DNA of 64,000 bases. Source: Stenotrophomonas maltophilia R551-3. Its GTDB lineage: Bacteria; Pseudomonadota; Gammaproteobacteria; Xanthomonadales; Xanthomonadaceae. Where the stretch lies: NCBI RefSeq assembly GCF_000020665.1, contig NC_011071.1:2780501-2844500 (forward strand). The letters run 5' to 3'. Shown here in pieces: positions 7,620-17,600 of this stretch. Numbering within the stretch: the first letter of the stretch is position 1; the number at the start of each line of letters is the position of its first letter. The notes below the pieces were generated by a model. The model was not told the origin of the DNA and ran no database searches. It saw only the letters and a program-made list of their open reading frames with translations. Both the position numbers and the translations under genes were made by a program.

Positions 7620-8234
7620 TCATATGGCTCCGAGGTCCTTCACCACCGCCTGGCCCTGCTGGAGGAATCCGATCAGCAGACGGCCACCGGCCACCTGCCG
7701 GCCCATCTGCTCATTGAGGTAGTTGGCCTGGAGCCGCCCCGCCGTCATCAGGTCGGCCTGCAGCATGCTGGGCGCCACGCCCTTGAGTGGATCACCTGGT
7801 GACGCGAACTGGCCGCCGATCGGCTGCACTGTTGTAGCGTGCCGGCTGTCGCTCTTGGCGTAGACCGTGGCCATCATTCTGCCGTTTCTGGACGACCAAC
7901 CGCCCAGGACAATCTCGGTCCCCAGCTGTTCGATAGGCAAGTCAGCCTCCGCTGCGGCCTTCTCGTAGTTCAGCCACAACTGGTCCACTACAGGTCCCAT
8001 CTCGGCCGAAAGCTGCTCGATGGAGAAGTCGGCCCGGAAGCTGGCCTGCAGAGCCAGCTCGTAGATCTTCAGGAAGAACTGCGCTCCGCCTCTGGTGGCC
8101 AGCAGCACGTTGTGCTGCGGTATCAGGAGCACCTTGGCACCAGCAGAGTGGGCGCCAGTCAGCGCATCCTCCGCAAGCGTATCCACTGCAACAACAAGCT
8201 GGTCACGGCCGATCAGTACGTTGAGGATGCTCAT
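7620..8234 (-). CDS. hypothetical protein, possibly Ntn-hydrolase/proteasome-like fold
   Basis: From the ATG at 8234 the protein has 204 residues beginning 'MSILNVLIGRDQLVVAVDTL'. The order of strands and helices ('VVAVDT', 'AKVLLIPQHNVLLATRGGAQFFLKIYEL', 'TEIVLGGWSSRNGRMMATVYA') recalls the two-sheet proteasome-beta/HslV fold. The N-terminal catalytic Thr/Ser is not evident. An upstream start (ATG at 8258) is possible. The resemblance is judged by eye only. It has no signal peptide and stands alone, so its role is unknown. Confidence 0.5.
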   Translation of the reverse strand: MSILNVLIGRDQLVVAVDTLAEDALTGAHSAGAKVLLIPQHNVLLATRGGAQFFLKIYELALQASFRADFSIEQLSAEMGPVVDQLWLNYEKAAAEADLPIEQLGTEIVLGGWSSRNGRMMATVYAKSDSRHATTVQPIGGQFASPGDPLKGVAPSMLQADLMTAGRLQANYLNEQMGRQVAGGRLLIGFLQQGQAVVKDLGAI

Positions 8235-8720
8235 GGGGCACGTCCATTGGCCAGCCATGACTATGGCCGGAGCCCTACCCACTGTCCAATTCAATTGAGC
8301 CGGCGCGGCGCTGCTCACGCGCCCCCGAGTTGAGCTGCCTGCGGCCCCGGATCCGGCACAGTCAGAATGCCAGCACCGGCAGCTGGGCACTATCGGGCAA
8401 CCACCCACTGACGTTCGGGGTTCTCCCTACGCCGCCAGCTTGAGCTCGTAGAGGTGGAGCCGCTTTTCGTCGAAGATTCGATGTTGCGCTGCTAGGTTGG
8501 CCAAGGCCGGAATGAGCCACGCATCGACACGCCCAGGGCTCCCCTCGCCCATGAATGTAAACAAATGCTGAACAGAATCACATCCATATGGGGGCAGTAC
8601 CGCCTCATCCCGTTTTACTCGATGTGGGATCTGCAATGTGCGCGGCACTCGGGATCACCCTGATTGGGCCCATGACGGTCCCTGTACGCGAACTACGTTC
8701 ATCAGTCACGAAGGAAGGCT
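8235..8720. other. intergenic region with one doubtful short frame
   Basis: A 73-codon minus-strand frame at 8427-8648 ends with a plausible helical tail ('AWLIPALANLAAQHRIFDEKRL') and could be a gene fragment. It has no start signal or partner and is not called as a gene. The promoter for the plus-strand pair starting at 8721 should lie at the right end. Confidence 0.35.
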
Positions 8721-9596
8721 ATGTCTCCAAGGATCAAAGTCCTAAGCCTCGCTGTACTGGCCATGTTGGCAGGAGCGGGGGTTTGGTATGGAACAACCGC
8801 ATCGAACACGTTCCCAAACAAAGTCGCCTCATCGCCAGAGCTATCAGGCCCAAGCGAACAAACCACATCGGGGCCAATGGCCTCCGCGTCGCAACCGGTT
8901 GCCTCGACCTCTGCACCGGGGTCTACGGCCAACAGATCAGTTCGTGTGCGGCATCTATCTGGACGGGCCTATGCAGTAGAAGATTTCGGGCCAATCCCGA
9001 CCGGGACAGTCGACGAAGTAATAGCGAAGCTATCGCCCATGGCATTGGCTGGCGATGCAACGGCGTCATACGGGATCTTCCTGAAACTCAATGAGTGCAA
9101 GGACATCAATCGACGCGCATCCCGGGGCGGCGCACTTCGCGCACCTGACAATGTCGTGGCCGCATGCCTCGAACTTTCAGCCGAGAATGAAGTGAGTTCC
9201 AGCAAGTGGCTAACGCTTGCAGCCGAGCAGGGAAACATTGGAGCCCGACTACTCTATGCCGCCGATTCAGATTCGGCTCTCGGTGGAGCTGCCGCACTCC
9301 TTCGCGATCCAGAAGGCACGAAGGAATACAAACAGAGAGCCGTTGGCTATCTAAAAGAGATGGCTTCCCAAGGGAGTGCGGACGCACTCCTTCAGCTTGG
9401 CAATGCCTACCACGCTGGTGTCCTGATCGACGGCGACCTGGTTTCGAGCCGGGCATATTTTGAAGCCGTTCGCCTAGCAGATCCGTCGATAGTTCCAACT
9501 CTGCAAGTAAACACCTTGGACAAAGCACTGAGCGCGCAACAACTATCTCAAGCTCTAAGAAAAGGAAATCAAATATATGATACGTGCTGTCGATAG
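8721..9596 (+). CDS. membrane-anchored/exported protein with Sel1/TPR-like helical region
   Basis: The 291-residue protein starts after an AAGGAAGG ribosome-binding site. An N-terminal hydrophobic segment ('VLSLAVLAMLAGAGVW') acts as signal or anchor. A Ser/Thr/Pro-rich linker follows, then a helical region with Ala/Gly-spaced repeats such as 'LAAEQGNIGARLLYA' and 'MASQGSADALLQLGNAYHAG', typical of Sel1-like repeats. It would act in the periplasm as a protein-interaction scaffold. Its end overlaps the next gene by 20 bases, so the two are co-expressed. No partner known. Confidence 0.6.
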   Translation: MSPRIKVLSLAVLAMLAGAGVWYGTTASNTFPNKVASSPELSGPSEQTTSGPMASASQPVASTSAPGSTANRSVRVRHLSGRAYAVEDFGPIPTGTVDEVIAKLSPMALAGDATASYGIFLKLNECKDINRRASRGGALRAPDNVVAACLELSAENEVSSSKWLTLAAEQGNIGARLLYAADSDSALGGAAALLRDPEGTKEYKQRAVGYLKEMASQGSADALLQLGNAYHAGVLIDGDLVSSRAYFEAVRLADPSIVPTLQVNTLDKALSAQQLSQALRKGNQIYDTCCR

Positions 9597-10071
9597 GAAG
9601 TTCTTCCGCATACCCCGCCGCAAGGCCATTCTCATTCTGCTAGTCACTGCTGCGTTCGCCCTCGCAGCAAGCACTTTCGCCTTTGAACGCGGCCCCTTCT
9701 TCTGCAACGACTGTCACGTGGCATCGCCAGTCCCTGACGCAAGAACCCTGGAAGTCATCAAAGACTCGCGCGCACCAATCGACTACGTGCCACTCTTCGC
9801 GTGGGCGACTGGAACGACGTACCAAATCTGCAACGCAACGCACTGCACCGTCTACCACGAGAATTTCGAATCGAACTGGGTAGGCGAAGGTCAGACGCCG
9901 CGCGAAGGCGTCATGCCCGAGCCAATTGATGAAGGCGGCGGCGGCGGCGGCGGCGGCGATATGGGCGGCTGGGGTGGTCATGGAGGCGGTATTGGTGGCC
10001 CCGGCTTAGGCGGAGGATGTGCAGGACGATGCACTGGCTACGGAGAGGTTGGGCCGGTTCAGCAAATATGA
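9577..10071 (+). CDS. exported glycine-rich protein with one CXXCH motif
   Basis: The 164-residue protein has a basic N-terminus and a hydrophobic segment ('AILILLVTAAFALAASTFAF'), then 'FFCNDCHVASP'. The CXXCH could attach a c-type haem after export, although one motif is not proof and metal binding is an alternative. The C-terminal third is a low-complexity Gly tract encoded by about eight GGC repeats (near 9935-9958), then 'GGWGGHGGG' and two more Cys. It is translationally coupled to the Sel1-like gene upstream and followed by a strong terminator. Family not recognised. Confidence 0.55.
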   Translation: MIRAVDRKFFRIPRRKAILILLVTAAFALAASTFAFERGPFFCNDCHVASPVPDARTLEVIKDSRAPIDYVPLFAWATGTTYQICNATHCTVYHENFESNWVGEGQTPREGVMPEPIDEGGGGGGGGDMGGWGGHGGGIGGPGLGGGCAGRCTGYGEVGPVQQI

Positions 10072-10084
10072 GCTAGTTGTTATC

Positions 10085-10122
10085 AGCCCAGTTCTCAATG
10101 AGAGCTGGGCTTTTTATTGAAC
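10085..10122 (+). terminator. intrinsic terminator of the two-gene exported-protein operon
   Basis: A 12-bp stem (AGCCCAGTTCTC with GAGAGCTGGGCT, one G-T pair, short loop) is followed by TTTTTA. It lies 13 bases after the stop at 10071. Confidence 0.85.
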
Positions 10123-10238
10123 TAGCCTGGACATTGAGTCATTCGAACCTGTCTCTGGCAAGCGTCGGTGATCTGGGCGGAGTAGCACATGTCGCTATCA
10201 GGCGCTGGGCCACGTAGACGCAACGTGAGTCCGCGCGA

Positions 10239-10907
10239 TCAGTAGTGCGTCACATCTACCGCCATGACGATCCCGACCACGGCCTGGTTTGGCGAACCGC
10301 CTGGGCCAATCTTCGGGATAGTGATCGCCTGGGAGAACAGCCCGTGCTTGCCGTTGATACCGGAGCCGTTGCCCAGGCCCATCACTGTGAAGCTGTTGAT
10401 GAAGGTGCTGCACGCTGGCGAGCATATGACCCCCGCGACAGTGCGGCCGGTGAAGTCCGGGAACTTGTCCTCTTCCATACCGCCGTTGGGGAAGATACCG
10501 CCCACGCCGATCACCCGGAACGGCTTCGCGCCGAGGGCGTAGGTGAGTCGACCTTGGGCATCCCAAAGGGCCAGGTACTGCGCGTCCTCGTTGCCCGGCC
10601 GGTCGAACACGTAAGCCCAGCCCTGGATGCGCGATGGCGTGTTCGTCCAGAGCGTCAGCTTGAACTGGTTCGCTCCTATCTCCTGCAACTGCGGGAAGAA
10701 CGGATAGGGGTCGCCAATGAAAGCGACCACGGGTGCCTCCGCATTGATGACCATCTCGCCATACTTCCAATACCCGTTCGGGTTGTTGCCCGGGTACACC
10801 GTCGCGGGCATGTCGATGCGAATCTTCTGCTTCATCACCAGCGACGGGGTGGACTCACTGATCAGGAGGTTCCCTGCATTGCCCTGTATCTCAACAATCG
10901 CCTGCAT
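10239..10907 (-). CDS. phage tail-tip/fibre-associated hypothetical protein
   Basis: The true start is the ATG at 10907 (222 residues, 'MQAIVEIQGNAGNLLISES'), overlapping the upstream stop as TGATG. The protein is rich in strands and aromatic residues ('KYGEMVINAEAPVVAFIGDPYPFF') with no signal peptide. It is the last gene of the late operon, directly after the fibre gene and a shorter related-looking protein. This position suggests a receptor-binding or decoration component. I recall similar small proteins of tail-fibre regions in Stenotrophomonas phages, without being able to check. Confidence 0.65.
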   Translation of the reverse strand: MQAIVEIQGNAGNLLISESTPSLVMKQKIRIDMPATVYPGNNPNGYWKYGEMVINAEAPVVAFIGDPYPFFPQLQEIGANQFKLTLWTNTPSRIQGWAYVFDRPGNEDAQYLALWDAQGRLTYALGAKPFRVIGVGGIFPNGGMEEDKFPDFTGRTVAGVICSPACSTFINSFTVMGLGNGSGINGKHGLFSQAITIPKIGPGGSPNQAVVGIVMAVDVTHY

Positions 10908-11203
10908 CAGCGCACCCCGTAGTAGAACTTGACCGGCTTGATAGTGCCGACGTACTGACCGTTGCCATTTTTGTTCAGGGCCCAGTAGACCCGCCCATTC
11001 GCGTATCCGATCACGGGGACGTACCCCATCGAATCCGAAGGGATCACAGGTATGTAGAAGAACTCTCCCGGCGGCAAGTTGGCGTTGAAACCATTGCCAG
11101 GTGTTGAGTCGGACCACGCCACTCCACACAGAAGACCAAGCCGGCTATCCATATCCCACAGCCGGTTCCCGTTCTCGTCATTGACCTCCATCACCGCCCG
11201 CAC
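10907..11203 (-). CDS. small phage tail-tip-associated protein
   Basis: The 98-residue protein begins at a GTG (11203) with GGAGG placed about seven bases upstream; ATG 11191 is an alternative. It has the same flavour as its downstream neighbour ('VMEVNDENGNRLWDMDSRLG', 'GYANGRVYWALNKNGNG') and may share a domain with its N-terminal half. It lies between the fibre gene and the 222-residue protein and is coupled to the latter. Probable tail-tip structural or accessory protein. Confidence 0.6.
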   Translation of the reverse strand: MRAVMEVNDENGNRLWDMDSRLGLLCGVAWSDSTPGNGFNANLPPGEFFYIPVIPSDSMGYVPVIGYANGRVYWALNKNGNGQYVGTIKPVKFYYGVR

Positions 11204-11254
11204 TTAGGAGCCCTCCCCATGAGAATTGGAGGGCTGGGAACCCAGCCCCCGTAG

Positions 11255-14200
11255 TTATGGCACTACACCCCAACGAAAGCGGAGTACGTTCTTGGCGTCA
11301 TACACCCGCCAGGTCCCATCGCTGTACTCGGTTCGCGCGCCGGTGCCCGTCGGTGATGAGACACGGAACATGTCGGCCAACACATCGAACGCGGACACCT
11401 CGCCAGTAGCCGACAGCGTCACACCACCGACCTTCTTGTCGGCACGCACATCCACACCCCACTGCGCCAACGCCTCACTACCGCCCGCAGACCATAGGGA
11501 GGGCAAGGAGCCATCGGATGGGCATTGCTCCAACATCGGCTGCACGTACCACCCTGCGCAGTCTTGGCCCCCAGGGGATTCCTTGGTTGTGGCGATCTGG
11601 AACCAGACCGTACTAGCGTTTGCAGGTGCGGGATTTGTACGGACAAACAACCGCTCATAGTCACCCAGAGAACCGCTAGCCCCATACCTCCTGCCGGCAG
11701 GCGAGGCAAACTCAGACCCGATCAGGTTTCCGTTGGCGTCCACGAAGAAGACGCTGATGTTCGATCTACCCAGATACGAATTGCAGTAGACCGAGCCCAT
11801 GTAGGACTTCCCTGGTTCTGCCGGGATCTGCTGAGCCGTTAGAATCTGACTGTTAGTGGGCTGGCCACCATTGGCGTAATGAACCATCGCCCTCATGCCT
11901 CGCGGAACTCGACCGTCTTGGAGGATCAGATTCGAGCGCTCCCAGCTTCCAGACGCACTTCGCGTAAACCACGCTGGATTAAGTGATCCAGTCATCGTTG
12001 CAGTCCGTAGAAGATTGCCGCCACCTCCCAACGTTTTCACCCGGGCCTCCATCGTCTGTACGACCGATGCGTCAGCCTTTCCGCCAAGCGAAGTTTGAAT
12101 GCCCGAGATCTGCTGCCCTTGTGCTGCCTGCGTCTGTCCCTGTTGCGTCACCTCGGTTTTCAGCTGGTTGAAGCCGCTGGCCGATACATCCCCGACCTGA
12201 GTTTTCAGGCTTACTAGGTCCTGCGCAGTCGCATCCAGCTTGCTGCCCTGCTGGTTCGCCGTGGTCTTCAGCTGGCTGAACGCGGTGGCGTTTACGTCGC
12301 CAATCTGCGCCTTCAGGCTGGTCAAATCTTGAGCCGTCGCATCCAGTTTCTGGCCCTGTTGAGTGACTGTCGCGGTTAGCCCCTGGATTGCAATGGAATT
12401 CGAATCTGCCTTGGCATTTACCCCGTCAACGCCCGTCTGCAGCTGGATGATCTGCTGCGAGGTCGTCTCAATCTTGTCCTCGGCAGTGGTGACGCGCGTC
12501 GTCAGCTGCTGCAATGCGGTAGTGTTGGCTTCGGTACTCCCGGAAACACCGGTAAGGTCGCTGCGAAGCACCGTCAGCTGCGCAGCCTGGGACGTGACCG
12601 TGCCGTCCAGCTGGGTCACCTTCGTGCTGAGGTCCGAAATCGCCTGAGTATTCGCCAGCAGCTCGGTCACCTCCTCCATCGCAACATCGTCAACCCACAG
12701 CGTGCCCGCCGTGTTGTCGGCAAGGATGCTCAGCTTCAACCCGGTGATCGACGTGCTCTCCGGGATCGAGTAAACGGCGCTCAGGTATGTCCAGGCGGAC
12801 TTGTCAGCCACGAAGAACGTCGCGCCGCCAATCAGCTCCTCGTTCTGATTCGACAGCCGCATCTTGCTGTTGCCGGGCGTGCCATTGAAGTCCGCGCTGC
12901 TGCGATACCAGCAGCTGTAGCGGTACTTCTTGCCCGGGCTCGTCGGCATCACCATTTTGCTATTGGCGTACGCGGCCTTCTGCCGGATGGTCCCCGGGTC
13001 GAAGCGCACACACATGCCACCGGCGCGCCCCTCCGTCGCCGGCCAGCTGGTCCCAGTAGCTCCGGGGTCATAGGTCCAGCCAACATCCTTGCCGGACTGC
13101 CACGAGCCGTTCAGGACCATGCTGGCGCCCTGCGAAATCATCGCCGGCAATGTGGCGTTGATCGTCGTGATCGACTGCGCCAACGCGCTGGTGGTGGTCG
13201 CGGTGGCCTCCTGCAGCGCCGTCACCGATGCCGCGGTTGCCAGCGAACCGGTGCCGACCGGCATGCGGGCTTCCATCGTGCTGATGCGCTGCACCTGCGC
13301 CGAGTCGGCAGCCACGCGGGCTTTCAGCTCCTCGTAGGCCAGCCCCGCAGTCAGCTGCAGCGGGTCCGTTCCGGTGTAGCTCCCTCGCATCTGCACGGCC
13401 AGTGCGGTGCGTTGGGTGGCCTCGGCCGCGTCTGCTGTGATCCGAGCTTGGGTTTCCTCTTGCACCAGCGCCACCGACGCACCCGGCTGAGGGCGCCCGA
13501 CGGCGATGTAGTCGATCAGGTAGTAGTTGGCGACAGTCTGCGCCGCCCCCAGCTGCAGGCGAATCGCATCGACCGTGGCCGGCCACCAGGCAATGTCCTG
13601 CACGTCGACCGTGGCCACGCCATTCGCGTCCCACGCCGGTTCCGGGATAGCCGCACGCTTCTGCGTGTTCCATGCCTGGTCCGTGGCGGTGATCCACTGC
13701 AGGAACCCGCTCCACGTCGGAGACCCCACGCGCTTCACGCGCAGCTTCACGAAACGGTATGCGCTGCCGTCCACGGCCAGCGCCACCGGCGACTGTACCC
13801 ACGGCGCAGTGGCATGGTTGGCAGGCCGCAGCCAGCCGTCTACGAGTGTCGGGGCACCGTTGCCCGTCCACCCTTCCGTGGTCTGGTTGAACGGCCAGAG
13901 CTTGATGCTGTCGAACTGCGTGCCGCTGCCGGCCGCAACCTCCGACACCGCGCGCGCCAACGATTCATCAGCGCTCTGTCGCAACTGCTCCTCGCGGCTG
14001 ATCGCCGCCTCGCGCTCCATCTTCTCGTTCAGGAGCGCGTCGATCCGCGCTTGGGCCTCCGCACTGATCGCCTGCATGGCCTCGGTCACCCCCTGCTGCC
14101 GCAGCAGTGCCTCGGCGACCAGGTCCTGTGCAGCCTGCGCCAGCCCAGCAGCGCGTGCCGCCGCCTCGTCTGCGATCGCCTGGATCCGAGCCCTGATCTC

Positions 14201-14617
14201 CTCCGCCAGCCTAGCCTGCTGCTCGGCCAGGTCCTTGGATGTGGTGGGCGGAACAACCCCCACCACGGTTCCAGTGCCTGTCTTGCCGCGCACGGTCGGG
14301 GTGATCTGGAACCACCACGTCTTGCCGCTGCCGTCGCTGTAGACGTAGCGGGTGTCGGTGGTGCGGTGGATCTCCGTCCAGGGGCCGTCCTGGCTTTCGC
14401 TACGCGAGATAACGTAGATCACGCCCTCCAGATCGACGGCGTCCCATTCGAGGACAACACCGTCGGCCACCGGCGTGGGGCTGACCCCGTTCGCCGGCGG
14501 CACGTCCGGTGCCTTGTACGGCACCGGGAACCACGTGGAAAAGCGCGGGGCGACCGGAGACGCGGACGGCAGCGCGCCCACGCCGATTTCCACCAGCGTG
14601 AGTTTCCTTGCTTGCAT
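11255..14617 (-). CDS. tail fibre / host-specificity protein (gpJ-like C-terminal part)
   Basis: The 1,120-residue protein opens with a fibronectin-III-like region (about residues 35-125, 'GVVLEWDAVDLEGVIYVISRS'). A long coiled-coil, Gln/Ala/Thr-rich stalk with repeated 'LDATAQDLTSLKAQIGDVNA'-type units follows (about 640-860), with carbohydrate-binding-like beta regions on either side ('GKKYRYSCWYRSS', 'SYLGRSNISVFFVD'). The end, 'FDVLADMFRVSSPTG...TWRVYD', looks like the DUF1983 tip of lambda gpJ homologues. It follows the tape measure by seven bases. It should form the central fibre that binds the host receptor. Confidence 0.85.
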   Translation of the reverse strand: MQARKLTLVEIGVGALPSASPVAPRFSTWFPVPYKAPDVPPANGVSPTPVADGVVLEWDAVDLEGVIYVISRSESQDGPWTEIHRTTDTRYVYSDGSGKTWWFQITPTVRGKTGTGTVVGVVPPTTSKDLAEQQARLAEEIRARIQAIADEAAARAAGLAQAAQDLVAEALLRQQGVTEAMQAISAEAQARIDALLNEKMEREAAISREEQLRQSADESLARAVSEVAAGSGTQFDSIKLWPFNQTTEGWTGNGAPTLVDGWLRPANHATAPWVQSPVALAVDGSAYRFVKLRVKRVGSPTWSGFLQWITATDQAWNTQKRAAIPEPAWDANGVATVDVQDIAWWPATVDAIRLQLGAAQTVANYYLIDYIAVGRPQPGASVALVQEETQARITADAAEATQRTALAVQMRGSYTGTDPLQLTAGLAYEELKARVAADSAQVQRISTMEARMPVGTGSLATAASVTALQEATATTTSALAQSITTINATLPAMISQGASMVLNGSWQSGKDVGWTYDPGATGTSWPATEGRAGGMCVRFDPGTIRQKAAYANSKMVMPTSPGKKYRYSCWYRSSADFNGTPGNSKMRLSNQNEELIGGATFFVADKSAWTYLSAVYSIPESTSITGLKLSILADNTAGTLWVDDVAMEEVTELLANTQAISDLSTKVTQLDGTVTSQAAQLTVLRSDLTGVSGSTEANTTALQQLTTRVTTAEDKIETTSQQIIQLQTGVDGVNAKADSNSIAIQGLTATVTQQGQKLDATAQDLTSLKAQIGDVNATAFSQLKTTANQQGSKLDATAQDLVSLKTQVGDVSASGFNQLKTEVTQQGQTQAAQGQQISGIQTSLGGKADASVVQTMEARVKTLGGGGNLLRTATMTGSLNPAWFTRSASGSWERSNLILQDGRVPRGMRAMVHYANGGQPTNSQILTAQQIPAEPGKSYMGSVYCNSYLGRSNISVFFVDANGNLIGSEFASPAGRRYGASGSLGDYERLFVRTNPAPANASTVWFQIATTKESPGGQDCAGWYVQPMLEQCPSDGSLPSLWSAGGSEALAQWGVDVRADKKVGGVTLSATGEVSAFDVLADMFRVSSPTGTGARTEYSDGTWRVYDAKNVLRFRWGVVP

Positions 14618-14623
14618 TGCTGA

Positions 14624-17600
14624 TTACCTCGCGTTGAGTGCTTCGCGCAGCGCCGAACTGCTGGCGTTGCGTACGCCCTGGGTGGTGGTAGACACGAGTT
14701 GGCGGAGCAGCTGGTTCTGCTCGGCGAGCAGAGCATTGCTCTTCTGTACTTCGGCAGTGGTTTGCGTCTGGGCGTCGTTGTTAACGACCAGGTCGAACAC
14801 GGCCCGGCTGAAGTTCTCCGGCAGCGCCTCGATGGCATCCGCCAGCGCCCCCATGCTGGTGCCGTCCTGCTGGTCGAGGTCGCCGACCTTCATGCCGTCG
14901 ATCAGGCCCGTCACCTGGCCGTAGAGGCTGTTGTAGTCCTGGCCGCTGGCGTAGAGGTTCCGGCCGAAGCCCAGCGCTGCCTGTGCGGCTGCTTGCGCGG
15001 CGCTGGTGTCCCCGCCGGACACCGCCCGCTCCAGCTCCTTCATCGCCTCGCCCAGCTTCTCCTGGTCCGTCAGCGGCGAAAGATCGCTGATCGACAGGCC
15101 GTACTGCATGGCCTTCTTGTCCTTGTCGATCTGCGCCTGCAGCTGGCCCATGTTGGTGGCACGCAGCGCCTCGATCTTGGCCAGGTCTTCCGCGCGGGCG
15201 CCGGACAAGCCGAGCGCCTTGGCGTAGTCATTGGCCGACTTCACCTGCTGGCGATACGTGCGCTCGATCGACAACGCCTGCGACTGGTACTGCGTCAGGT
15301 TGGCCGTCATCAGCTGGGTGCTCACGTCGGCCATGAGGCTGGCGTAGTTGCCGAGCAGCCCGGTCACCTTCTGCACCTGGGTGGCCAGGTCAGTGCCAGC
15401 AACGCCGGCCAGGTCCTGGAAGTAGTCGACCGCCTTGTTGACCTTGTCGACCTCCAGCCCGTTGAGGGCTCGCCCCAGCTCATCGGCGTTACCAACGGCC
15501 AGCGCGATCGACGCACTGAGCGCGGTGAACACGTCCGCCGACTCGAAGTAGCCGTCGAGCTGGCCACCGAACCCTGCCGCCTTGACCGCCTCGGTATACA
15601 ACCGATTGGTCATGTCGCTCAGGTAGGCCTCCAGCTGCGCTTTGGCCTCCGTGGAATCCGCCGACAACTGGAGCTTGCCCAGGTCCACCTTCACGCTGCC
15701 GAGCTTCTGGGTAAGGTCTACGCCCAGTTGCTTGGCCAAGTCCGTTGCCACACCACGCACCTGGCGCGCGGCCATATCGAACGTGCGATCGATGCCCGGA
15801 TCCAGCGCGCCGAACTGCGTCCACTTCTTGTCGCTGCGGAACAGGCCGCCCTTGGCCTTGATATCCGCATAGCTCTGGCCATCGAAACCGCCGAAGCCAT
15901 AGCTGCCGGTGATGCCCTGACCGGTGACCTTGGGCGCCTGGCGTCCGAACAGCTTGGCGTGGATGCTGGAGCCGGACAGGATAGAAGCAACCTTGTCGTT
16001 GAAGCCCAGCCCCCGGAAACCCTTGTCCGCAAGCCCCACAGCGCCGGCAGTGGCGATCTTTCCGGCCCAACTCTCACCGTTAGCGATGTTCCAGCCCTGG
16101 TCGAACAGCTGGGCGTTCTTCATCATACCGGCCACGATCCAGCCGATGATCGGCACCGCCGCCGCCGCGGAACTTGCCGCGCCAGCCGCACCAGCACCAG
16201 CGCCGGCACTACCTCCGCCAACCAGACCCGAGAAGCTGGAGCCGGTCATTCCGGCCATGCTGGTAACGTCACCGAAGCCGGTAAGGGTGCCCGCCGCGGC
16301 ACCGGCCGAGCGACCGAAGCCGAACAGGCCCTGCCCCTTGGAGAGCAGGCCGGCCACAGTGCTCAGGTTCTGACCTCCCGCCGCCGAGCCGTTGCCGCCG
16401 AACAGACCCATCAAGCTCTGCAGGTTCAGCCCACCGCCCTGACCGTTCATCCCGTTGAGGATCTGCGTCTGGATCGGGATCACCAGCTTCTGCTGCAGGA
16501 ACTCGCGGGCGAGATCGCGCAGGCCGCGCTTGGCGGCGTCCTTCAGGTCGTCCCACAGATTATCGAAGTCGCGCATTCCCCCGGCGACGAAGTCCGCCAT
16601 GGCATCGGCAGCATCGCCGACGCCATACACCAACACGTTGGCCCATGCCTCCACATTGGCCGCCGCTTCTTCCACTCGCAGCGACAGATCGGCCGACGCC
16701 CGCGCTGCGGCGAGCATGGACTGCTCATACGCCTCGTAGGAGGCAACGCCCTTCCTCCTGGCCAGCTCCTCCTTGCTACCCGCCACCTCTACGGCCTTCT
16801 GCAGCTCCTGCCGCATGTCGCGCTCATTCATCATCTGCCGACGCGACAGCTCCCGCGCACGCCCGACCTTGCCGAGCATGGCTACCTCGGCGTCCATGGT
16901 CGCCAGCAGCGATTCCGGACTGGCCAGGGCCTTCTTGATCTCGGCGCTGGACTGCTCCAACGCCTTCTGCGACTCCAGCACCAGCGTGTTGTACGCAGCA
17001 CGCTCGATGCGCCCATCCTTGAGCGCTTCCTTCAGCCTGTCCTCGAGCTGCTTCTGGCGCTCAGTGGCCTCTGCCAGCGGACCGGACATGGTCGCCGCAG
17101 CCATAGCCGCCTGCTCGTTGTAGCGCTTGATCGCCTCAGCATCGGCCTTGCGGTCCTTCGCGCCGGCACGCTCTGCGGCCGACGACGCCTTGCGCGATTC
17201 AGTGAAGTTCTTCTGCGCCGCGGCCAGCTCGGTCTGCAGCCGGATGTACTGGGCACCCTGTTCAAGGTACTGCTTGACCTTCGGGTCGTCGCGCTTGGAG
17301 AAGTCGACGCCGCTGGCCTGGGCCTCCTTGAACCAGTCGCCCACGTCCAGCTTTGCCACCTCTGCGGCACTCTTGCCGACGCGCGCCAGCTGGCCAGGCA
17401 GCGACTGCATCGCCGATGCGATCCGCTTCCCAGCAGCGCCGGCCGAGTCCCCCAGTGCATTGAAGGAGCCCGACAGCGCGTCGGTGGCACCCTTCGCCTG
17501 AGTGCTGCTGCCAGTGAACGCATCCAAGATCGCCCGCTTGCGATCGACTTCCCGACCAGCGGTTGCAGCGGCGGCGGTCTCTTCCGTGAGGCTCTTGGCC

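Noticed and set aside
8427-8648. A 73-codon minus-strand frame as a gene
   Set aside because: No start signal, no partner and weak coding character; only mentioned within the intergenic entry.
9935-9958. GGC repeat as a phase-variation switch
   Set aside because: The unit is three bases and in frame, so copy changes would alter the length of a Gly tract but not switch the gene off.
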